Below, one piece after another: positions 1-5,311 of a stretch of 10,672 nucleotides of DNA. The number at the start of each line of letters is the position of its first letter. Position 1 is the stretch's first letter. Origin of the DNA: Nocardioides sp. (GTDB taxonomy: Bacteria; Actinomycetota; Actinomycetes; Propionibacteriales; Nocardioidaceae); NCBI GenBank assembly GCA_003519585.1, contig DOWL01000083.1, positions 10,016-20,687 of the forward strand, in the 5' to 3' direction. The notes beneath the pieces were generated by a model that had not been told where the DNA came from, ran no database searches, and was given only the letters and a program-made list of their open reading frames with translations. Made by a program: the position numbers and the translations under genes.

Positions 1-90
1 CGTTGCCGACGCTTCGAAGACACCCAGTCTGCGTTCGCGCCGGCGCCTTGCCACCGCGCGCCTGGACGACGCCGGCATCCACCACGATTT

Positions 91-173
91 ACGGGACACG
101 CCCTAACACCGAAGCCGTATCCCGAACGTCCTGGCGGCGACGGCGTCTAGGACGATGACTGACGGGATACGCC
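91..173. repeat. Three short repeated motifs with nested inverted repeats
   Basis: ACGGGACACGCC (91-102) recurs with one change as ACGGGATACGCC (162-173). Between them CGTATCCCG (116-124) is the exact reverse complement of CGGGATACG (163-171), giving a 9-bp stem around a 38-base loop. Inside that loop CGTCCT (127-132) pairs with AGGACG (149-154). The nested arrangement could fold as RNA or DNA, or be a set of protein-binding half-sites. No T-run follows, so a classical intrinsic terminator is not supported. Function is unknown. Confidence 0.45.
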
Positions 174-233
174 GTTGTGAGGTGGTTCGCGAGCGGAGCG
201 AGCGTCGCCATGGGCTCGGGCTCGAGACTCACG

Positions 234-254
234 AGGGTTGATCAGTCTGACCCT
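234..254 (-). terminator. Weak hairpin just after the GT4 stop codon
   Basis: AGGGT (234-238) pairs perfectly with ACCCT (250-254), and two G-T wobbles can extend the stem inward. It begins 6 bases beyond the minus-strand glycosyltransferase stop (TGA, 262-260), where a terminator would be expected. The stem is short and has no U-tract. It could be a weak terminator of the kind common in high-GC actinobacteria, or chance. Confidence 0.22.
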
Positions 255-259
255 GCCTC

Positions 260-1417
260 TCATTCGCCCACCGGGTCCAGCGCGTCGACCCGGGCACCGC
301 GCAGGGCCGCCCGGATCACGGTCGCGAACGACTCCTGGGCGTGCTCCCAGGTAAAGGCATGGCTGGTGACCTCCGCTCCACGGCCCAGCCGCGCCCGTAG
401 CTCCGCGTCCCCGAGCAGCGTGTCCAGGGCGGCCACGAACCCCTCGCGGTCCTCGACCAGGACGCCGGAGAAGCCGTCCACCACCGACTCCTGGGTGCCT
501 CCGGCATCGCGATAGGCCACGGTCGGGGTCTGGTGCATCCCGGCCTCGCCGACGACCAGCCCCCACCCTTCCTTGAGCGAGGGGAGGGCCAGCACCCAGG
601 CCCGCTCGAGCACCTGGTGCTTGACGGTCTCGTCGACATGGCCGAGGAAGGTCACGGCCTCGCCGGCGCCTCGCTCGCGGGCGTAGTCGTGTAGCCGCGC
701 CTCCCACCAGCCGCTGCCGACGATCTGCAGGACCAGGTCGGGCCAGCGCTCGCGTAGGGCCAGCACCGCGTCGATGGCGTGCTCCACCTGTTTGTGGGGG
801 ACCAGCCGACCGACGACGGCCACGGTCGGCGTCGGCGACCGGCCGGGCTCGACGGGCAGCGGCGGGTCGGTGCCGTTGTGCACGACCGCCACGCGGGGGC
901 CGCGGACGCCGAGTTCGGTGAGCTCCGTGCGCGTCGCCTGGGATACCGCGACGTACTGACAACGCCGATACAGCAGCGGTGCCAGCCGCCGCTCGATGAA
1001 CCAGCCCACCCGGCCGGTCACGCCGGGGTAGACCACCGGCCACTGCTCGCGGTGCACGTGGTGGACCAGCACCACCACCGGGGCGCGGGTGACCAGCCGC
1101 GAGAAGAACGGCAGGCCGTTCTGGACGTCGACCACGACGTCGGGCCGCCCGAGATCGCCGCGGCGGAGCGCCCGCATGCCCTCGAGGTAGACCGAGAGCT
1201 TGGTGCCGCGGCGGACGAAGCGGATGCCGTCGACGACCTCCTCGGGCGGGGCCGCGGCGTGGGCGGCGCACAGCACGGTGACCCGCGCGCCACGTTGGAC
1301 CAGCCCGGCGGCGATCGTCTCGAGGTACCTCTCCGCCCCGCCGCCCTCCGGGTTGCGGGTGTCGCGCCAGCTCAGGAAGACGACCTCCTTGCCGCGCAGC
1401 AGATCGTCCTCGGACAC
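260..1417 (-). CDS. Glycosyltransferase family 4 (GT-B fold), Rv0225-like
   Basis: A 385-residue retaining GT-B glycosyltransferase, expected at the cytoplasmic face of the membrane, moving sugar from a nucleotide donor to an unknown acceptor. The N-terminal Rossmann half (about 11-185) opens with the glycine-rich GGGAER at 25-30 that contacts donor phosphates in the family. The C-terminal half (about 195-370) has VGRL..HK (202-209; Arg204 and Lys209) and the GT4 EX7E motif, Glu283 and Glu291, in EGWGLVVGE. No signal peptide or membrane segment is seen. Start is GTG 1417 with no Shine-Dalgarno; a -10-like TATTGT ends 7 bases upstream, so the mRNA may be leaderless. It is divergent from the arabinan operon. 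Length and position next to the methyltransferase family recall M. tuberculosis Rv0225; that pairing is from memory and the substrate is not established. Confidence 0.9.
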   Translation of the reverse strand: MSEDDLLRGKEVVFLSWRDTRNPEGGGAERYLETIAAGLVQRGARVTVLCAAHAAAPPEEVVDGIRFVRRGTKLSVYLEGMRALRRGDLGRPDVVVDVQNGLPFFSRLVTRAPVVVLVHHVHREQWPVVYPGVTGRVGWFIERRLAPLLYRRCQYVAVSQATRTELTELGVRGPRVAVVHNGTDPPLPVEPGRSPTPTVAVVGRLVPHKQVEHAIDAVLALRERWPDLVLQIVGSGWWEARLHDYARERGAGEAVTFLGHVDETVKHQVLERAWVLALPSLKEGWGLVVGEAGMHQTPTVAYRDAGGTQESVVDGFSGVLVEDREGFVAALDTLLGDAELRARLGRGAEVTSHAFTWEHAQESFATVIRAALRGARVDALDPVGE

Positions 1418-1424
1418 CCGACGA

Positions 1425-1430
1425 ACAATA
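1425..1430 (-). promoter_or_regulatory. -10 element for leaderless transcription of the GT4 gene
   Basis: On the minus strand TATTGT fits the actinobacterial TANNNT -10 consensus. Exactly seven bases lie between it and the GTG at 1417, so transcription would begin at or next to the first base of the start codon. No good -35 is seen at 17 bp. No ribosome-binding site precedes this GTG, which agrees with a leaderless message, a common arrangement in actinobacteria. Confidence 0.4.
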
Positions 1431-1444
1431 GAAGGTGACCGGCT

Positions 1445-1483
1445 ATGAGCGATGCCACGTGGGAGGATCCCCGGCGATGGTGA
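1445..1483 (+). other. Possible 12-codon leader ORF ahead of ubiA
   Basis: ATG at 1445 opens a 12-codon frame (MSDATWEDPRRW) closed by TGA at 1481-1483. AGAAGG at 1430-1435 is a fair Shine-Dalgarno, 9 bases before the ATG. The stop overlaps the preferred ubiA start as ATGGTGA (1477-1483), the same junction used between the methyltransferase and the AftD gene. It may be a translated leader coupled to ubiA, or chance. A peptide this short cannot be judged by composition. Confidence 0.25.
1461..1467 (+). promoter_or_regulatory. Ribosome-binding site that sets the ubiA start
   Basis: GGGAGGA lies 9 bases before ATG 1477 and is the best Shine-Dalgarno in the window. The GTG at 1435, which would add 14 residues, has its purine run directly against the start codon with no spacer. 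The site therefore favours ATG 1477. Confidence 0.65.
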
Positions 1484-2382
1484 GTGAGGGCACGGTGGGT
1501 GCGTCGGCCGCCCCGGACCGCGGCGTGGCCAGGGCGCTGGTGCGCGCCGTGCGACCGCGCCAATGGGTCAAGAACCTGCTCGTGGTCGCTGCCCCCCTAG
1601 CGGCGGGGGAGCTCGGCGATCCCGATGTCCTGGCGGCGACGCTGCTCGCCCTGGTCGGCTTCTGCCTGGCCTCCGGCGCGGTCTACCTGGTCAACGACAC
1701 CGCCGATCGCGACGTCGACCGGCTGCACCCGACCAAACGGCTGCGCCCGATCGCATCGGGTGCGCTGTCGGTGCCGGTCGCGCTGACCGCCGCGGCGGTT
1801 CTCGCGGTGGCCGCTGTCGCGGTCGGCTGGGCGGCCGACCCGGAGCTGGCGCTGTTGATCGGGGCCTATCTCGTCCTCCAGCTGCTGTACGCCGTGTGGC
1901 TCAAGCACGAGCCGGTGCTGGACATCTCGATCGTCGCGGCGGGCTTCTTGATGCGGGCGGTGGCCGGCGGCATCGCCGCCGACCTGCTGCTGTCGCAGTG
2001 GTTCCTGCTGGTCTCGGGCTTCGGCTCGCTGTTCATCGTGGCCGGCAAGCGCTACTCCGAGCTGCACACGCTGGGCAGCGAGGCCGGGACCCGCCGCAGC
2101 CTGGTGCGCTACACCGACACCTATCTGCGGTTCGTCTGGAGCACCGCGGCCGGCGCCACGGTGATCTCCTACAGCCTCTGGGCCTTCGAACAGTCCACCG
2201 GTGACATTCCCTGGGCGACGATCTCGATCGCGCCGTTCCTGATGGGGTTGCTGCGGTACGCCGTGGACGTGGACGCCGGCACCGCGGCCGAACCCGAGGA
2301 CATCGTCTTCCGCGACCGGGTCCTGCAGCTGATCGGCCTGGCCTGGCTGGTCACCGTCTGCCTCGGCGTGCTCTCGTCATGA
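1477..2382 (+). CDS. ubiA: Decaprenyl-phosphate phosphoribosyltransferase (UbiA family, DPPR synthase)
   Basis: This membrane prenyltransferase transfers 5-phosphoribose from PRPP to decaprenyl (polyprenyl) phosphate, the committed step to the arabinofuranose donor. From ATG 1477 it has 301 residues, matching the roughly 302 of M. tuberculosis Rv3806c. The family signature RPRQWVKN is at 26-33, followed by a leucine/alanine-rich helical protein with about nine membrane segments. The UbiA Asp-rich motif NDxxDxxxD is intact (Asn73, Asp74, Asp77, Asp81) and is followed by HPTKRLRPIASG, typical of the phosphoribosyl branch rather than quinone or heme branches. YAVDVD (261-266) and a PED triplet near 273 mark the second polar loop. 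A GTG at 1435 would give 315 residues but has a poorly spaced ribosome-binding site. The stop overlaps dprE1 by 4 bp (ATGA). It is the first gene of the plus-strand block. Confidence 0.94.
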   Translation: MVSEGTVGASAAPDRGVARALVRAVRPRQWVKNLLVVAAPLAAGELGDPDVLAATLLALVGFCLASGAVYLVNDTADRDVDRLHPTKRLRPIASGALSVPVALTAAAVLAVAAVAVGWAADPELALLIGAYLVLQLLYAVWLKHEPVLDISIVAAGFLMRAVAGGIAADLLLSQWFLLVSGFGSLFIVAGKRYSELHTLGSEAGTRRSLVRYTDTYLRFVWSTAAGATVISYSLWAFEQSTGDIPWATISIAPFLMGLLRYAVDVDAGTAAEPEDIVFRDRVLQLIGLAWLVTVCLGVLSS

Positions 2383-3740
2383 CCGGACCGATGACCCAAC
2401 CCAGCATCCGGTTGCTCACCGGCTGGGGCCGCACCGCGCCGACGGCGGCCCGAGTCGTGGAGATCGCCGCGGACGAGGTTCCGAGCCTGCTGCGCGGTCG
2501 TCCGCGGCGCGGGGTCGTGGCTCGCGGCCTGGGCCGGTCCTACGGCGATGCCGCCCAGAACGCCGGCGGCACCGTGCTCGCGCCGATCACCGGTCCGACC
2601 CAGCTCCACGCGACCGACGACTCCACGCTGGTGACGGCCGCGGCCGGCACCAGCCTGCATGAGTTGATGCGCACCCTGCTCGACCATCGGCTGTTCGTCC
2701 CGGTCACCCCCGGCACCCGCTACGTCACCCTGGGCGGCGCGATGGCGGCCGACATCCACGGGAAGAACCATCACCGCGACGGCTCGTTCGCCGACCAGGT
2801 GGTCGCGCTTGAGCTGGTCACCGCCGACGGGGCCGTGCACACGATCGGTCCGGAGTCCGACCCCGCGCTGTTCTGGGCGACGGCCGGTGGGATGGGGCTG
2901 ACCGGCGTCATCACCGAGGTCACCCTGCGTGCCCTGCCGGTCGAGTCGGCCTACGTGCGGGTCCACACCGAGCGGGTCCCCGACCTCGACTCGCTGATGC
3001 GCACGATGCGGGCCAGCGACCACGAGTACCGCTACTCGGTGGCCTGGATCGACACCCTGGCCCGGGGTCGCGCGCTGGGTAGGTCGGTCCTGACCCGAGG
3101 CGACCATGCGCGGCTCGACGAGCTCACCGGAGCCGCCGGCCGCCACCCCTGGTCGTCCCCGCGCGACCCGCGGCTCGCCGTACCTCTCACCCCGCCAGCC
3201 GGCCTGGTGAGCGGCCCGTCGGTCCGGGCGTTCAACGAGCTGTGGTTCCGCAAGGCGCCGCGCGACCGCGTCGACGTGCAGTCCATCGCCTCGTTCTTCC
3301 ACCCGCTCGACCTGGTCGCCGGCTGGAACCGGCTCTACGGACGCGGCGGACTGGTGCAGTACCAGCTGGTCGTCCCAGACGACGCGGAGGCAGCCGTGGG
3401 TGAGGCGCTGCGACTGCTCTCCGATGCCGGCCAGCCGTCGTTCCTGGCCGTGCTGAAGCGGTTCGGGGCCGGCAACCCCGGGCTGCTGTCGTTCCCGATA
3501 GCCGGGTGGACGCTCGCGTTGGACCTTCCGGCCTCGCCCGAGCTCGCCTCACTTTTCCGGTCGTTGGACACACTGGTGGCCGACGCGGGCGGCCGGCTCT
3601 ACCTCGCGAAGGACTCCCGACTCGGTCCGGACATGTTCGACCAGATGTATGACCGGGCCGAGGAGTTCCGCAAGGTGCGCCACGAACTCGACCCCGACGG
3701 CGTGCTCAGGTCCGACCTGGCCCGCCGGCTCCACCTCTGA
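2379..3740 (+). CDS. dprE1: Decaprenylphosphoryl-beta-D-ribose 2'-oxidase (FAD subunit DprE1)
   Basis: This 453-residue FAD oxidase converts polyprenyl-phosphoryl-ribose to its 2'-keto form, the first half of the epimerisation to arabinose. The N-terminal FAD-binding fold carries ARGLGRSYGD (48-57; Tyr55 corresponds to Tyr60 of M. tuberculosis) and ADIHGKNHH with His127 (His132 in M. tuberculosis). The C-terminal half is of the sugar-lactone oxidase type and holds QYQ (Gln327 and Gln329; 334 and 336), GWTLALDLP and AKDSR with Lys411 (Lys418). The residue aligned with Cys387, the benzothiazinone attachment site, is Ala380; the spacing to the lysine is identical (31 residues). The start overlaps the ubiA stop as ATGA with no Shine-Dalgarno, so it is probably translationally coupled; ATG 2391 is an alternative. 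DprE2 follows after 23 bp. Confidence 0.97.
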   Translation: MTGPMTQPSIRLLTGWGRTAPTAARVVEIAADEVPSLLRGRPRRGVVARGLGRSYGDAAQNAGGTVLAPITGPTQLHATDDSTLVTAAAGTSLHELMRTLLDHRLFVPVTPGTRYVTLGGAMAADIHGKNHHRDGSFADQVVALELVTADGAVHTIGPESDPALFWATAGGMGLTGVITEVTLRALPVESAYVRVHTERVPDLDSLMRTMRASDHEYRYSVAWIDTLARGRALGRSVLTRGDHARLDELTGAAGRHPWSSPRDPRLAVPLTPPAGLVSGPSVRAFNELWFRKAPRDRVDVQSIASFFHPLDLVAGWNRLYGRGGLVQYQLVVPDDAEAAVGEALRLLSDAGQPSFLAVLKRFGAGNPGLLSFPIAGWTLALDLPASPELASLFRSLDTLVADAGGRLYLAKDSRLGPDMFDQMYDRAEEFRKVRHELDPDGVLRSDLARRLHL

Positions 3741-3763
3741 CCCTGATCCAAGAAAGCACTCAC

Positions 3764-4519
3764 ATGCTCAACGCCCTCGGCGAGCCCCAGTCCCTGCTGC
3801 TGCTCGGTGGCACCAGCGACATCGCCCTCGCGGTAGCCGAGCGGTACGCCGCCACCGGCGGCATCCGGGTGGTGCTCGCCGCGCGACCCGGCCCGCGCCG
3901 CGACGCGGCCGCCGCCCGACTCGGCGCGCTGGGCCACACGGTCGAGGCGCTCGACTTCGACGCGACCGACACCGCCAGCCATCCCGCGCTGGTAGAGCAG
4001 GCCGCCCGGGCCGGCGACATCGACGTCAGCGTGGTCGCCTTCGGTGTCCTGGGCGACGAGGAGGAGGCCTGGCAGGACCACGACGCGGCGGTGCGACTGG
4101 CCCAGGTCAACTACGTCGGCCCGATCAGCGTCGGCACCGCGCTGGCGGGTCAGGTCCGCGCCCAGGGGCACGGTGCGATCGTGTTCCTGTCCTCGGTCGC
4201 GGGCGAACGGGTCAGGCGCTCCAACTTCGCGTACGGCGCGAGCAAGGCGGGCGCCGACGGCTACTACCTCGGGCTGGGGGAGGCGCTCCGCGAGCACGGC
4301 GGGCAGGTGCTGGTCGTCCGGCCGGGGTTCGTGCACACCAAGATGACCGAGGGCCGCGAGCCGGCACCGCTCGCGGTGAGTGCTGAGGAGGTCGCGGACG
4401 CCGTGGTGGCGGGTGTCGCGGCCCGCAAGGAGCTGGTCTGGGTGCCGACCGCGATGCGGTTCGTCATGTCCGGACTGCGCCACGTTCCGAGGCCGCTCTT
4501 CCGTCGTCTGCCGATCTGA
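3764..4519 (+). CDS. dprE2: Decaprenylphosphoryl-2-keto-beta-D-erythro-pentose reductase (DprE2)
   Basis: This 251-residue short-chain dehydrogenase (254 in M. tuberculosis, from memory) uses NAD(P)H to reduce the 2'-keto product of DprE1 to polyprenyl-phosphoryl-arabinose. The Rossmann glycine motif takes the DprE2 form GGTSDIA (15-21). AFGVLGD (92-98) replaces the usual NNAG, as expected in this family. The catalytic set is complete: Asn116, Ser144, Tyr157 and Lys161 in YGASK. RPGFVHTKMT (186-195) follows the active site. The C-terminus is basic and partly hydrophobic (MRFVMSGLRHVPRPLFRRLP), which may seat it at the membrane with DprE1. AAGAAAG at 3750-3756 is the ribosome-binding site, 7 bases from ATG 3764. 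Adjacency to dprE1 is the conserved arrangement. Confidence 0.96.
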   Translation: MLNALGEPQSLLLLGGTSDIALAVAERYAATGGIRVVLAARPGPRRDAAAARLGALGHTVEALDFDATDTASHPALVEQAARAGDIDVSVVAFGVLGDEEEAWQDHDAAVRLAQVNYVGPISVGTALAGQVRAQGHGAIVFLSSVAGERVRRSNFAYGASKAGADGYYLGLGEALREHGGQVLVVRPGFVHTKMTEGREPAPLAVSAEEVADAVVAGVAARKELVWVPTAMRFVMSGLRHVPRPLFRRLPI

Positions 4520-4544
4520 ACTCCCCAGTAACTTCATCTAAGGT
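4516..4544 (+). promoter_or_regulatory. Candidate internal promoter before the methyltransferase
   Basis: CTGAAC (4516-4521) and TAAGGT (4539-4544) are separated by 17 bp, a standard spacing. Each matches its consensus at only three of six positions, although TAAGGT fits TANNNT. The gap after dprE2 is 33 bp and is AT-richer than its surroundings. Transcription would start within a few bases of ATG 4553. AAGG at 4540-4543 could instead serve as the ribosome-binding site (9-base spacing) in read-through mRNA. Confidence 0.25.
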
Positions 4545-4552
4545 CTCCTCCC

Positions 4553-5311
4553 ATGTCAGGTCTGCCGGCCCCGCTGCGCCCGCGTGCGCCGTGGTCGGCC
4601 GACCTGCGCAGGTCACGGCAGCTGTTCGCCGACTTCCGGGTCGAGCAGACCGACCCGGCCCGCTTCTACCGGGCGCTGGCGCAGGACTCGGTCGGCCAGT
4701 TGTCGGGCTACCTCGACCTGGCCGGAGCCACGATGCTCGACGTCGGCGGCGGCCCCGGCTACTTCCGGGAGGCGTTCGAGGCTGCCGGCGCGACGTACTG
4801 GGCCCTGGATGCCGACGTCGGCGAGCTCTCGGGCCAGGGCACCATCGCCTCCGGCACCGTCATCGGCGACGGCATGCGGCTGCCGTTCCGTGACGACGCG
4901 GTCGACCTCTGCTACTCCTCGAACGTGCTCGAGCACGTTGCCGAGCCCTGGCGGATGGCCGAGGAGATGCTGCGGGTGACCCGACCCGGCGGCATCGCCT
5001 TCATCTCCTACACCAGCTGGTACGGCCCGTGGGGCGGCCACGAGACCGCGCCGTGGCACTACCTCGGCGGGGCGCGGGCCCGCCGCCGGTACGCCGCCAA
5101 GCACGGCCACGAGCCGAAGAACAAGTACGGCGAGTCGCTGTTCCCCGTCACCGTGCGGGCCGGCGTCGACTGGGCGCGAGGGCAGCGGCTGGGCGAGGTG
5201 CTCGACGTGATCCCGCGCTACAACCCGCGCTGGAGCTATCCGCTCTCCCGGGTGCCCGGGCTGCGCGAGTTGGTGACCTGGAACCTGGTCGTGGTGGTGC
5301 GCGCATGGTGA
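4553..5311 (+). CDS. Class I SAM-dependent methyltransferase, Rv0224c-like
   Basis: This is a 252-residue soluble methyltransferase of the Methyltransf_11 type. SAM motif I is LDVGGGPGYF (62-71), the acidic end of the second strand is LDAD (85-88), GDGMRLPF (105-112) is the adenine-side loop, and CYSSNVLEHV (120-129) with RVTRPGG (141-147) completes the fold. A conserved tail, KHGHEPKNKYGESLF (183-197), and the N-terminal DFRVEQTDPARFYR (27-40) recall M. tuberculosis Rv0224c, whose substrate I do not know. No membrane segment is evident. The stop overlaps the AftD-like start by 7 bp (ATGGTGA), so the two proteins are probably made together. Inference: it may methylate the glycan or the lipid-linked intermediate handled by this cluster. 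Confidence 0.9.
   Translation: MSGLPAPLRPRAPWSADLRRSRQLFADFRVEQTDPARFYRALAQDSVGQLSGYLDLAGATMLDVGGGPGYFREAFEAAGATYWALDADVGELSGQGTIASGTVIGDGMRLPFRDDAVDLCYSSNVLEHVAEPWRMAEEMLRVTRPGGIAFISYTSWYGPWGGHETAPWHYLGGARARRRYAAKHGHEPKNKYGESLFPVTVRAGVDWARGQRLGEVLDVIPRYNPRWSYPLSRVPGLRELVTWNLVVVVRAW

Larger units (their letters stand above)
1..259. other. Left-edge region without a convincing gene
   Basis: No reading frame here has start, length and codon bias that support a gene. A frame open from base 2 to a TAA at 104-106 could be the last 34 codons of a gene entering from the left. It uses a TTA leucine codon and less GC at third positions than the genes to the right, so it may equally be chance. Bases 91-173 carry three copies of a CGGGAYACG-type motif. 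Bases 187-209 are a purine-rich stretch with GCGAGCG and GAGCGAGCG as near direct repeats. The stretch lies downstream of the minus-strand glycosyltransferase, so it may hold that gene's 3' end signals. Confidence 0.5.

Noticed and set aside
2..106. Possible C-terminal tail of a gene entering from the left
   Set aside because: Only 34 codons are visible, with a rare TTA codon and weaker third-position GC. Other frames are also open across this stretch, so it cannot be told from chance.
147..1271. 374-codon minus-strand open frame overlapping the GT4 gene
   Set aside because: The product is Arg/Gly/Pro-rich and featureless. The overlapping frame ending at 260 has the complete GT4 motif set.
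1435..1476. GTG start for ubiA giving a 315-residue protein
   Set aside because: Its purine run touches the start codon with no spacer. ATG 1477 has a well-placed GGGAGGA and gives the usual family length.
2169..3302. 377-codon minus-strand open frame opposite dprE1
   Set aside because: It is antisense to a certain dprE1 and low in hydrophobic residues, with no motif or ribosome-binding site of note.
5029..5304. Upstream extension of the AftD-like frame
   Set aside because: These 92 codons lie inside the methyltransferase in another frame and translate to an Arg/Ala/Pro-rich stretch. ATG 5305 forms a normal overlap and gives the expected length.
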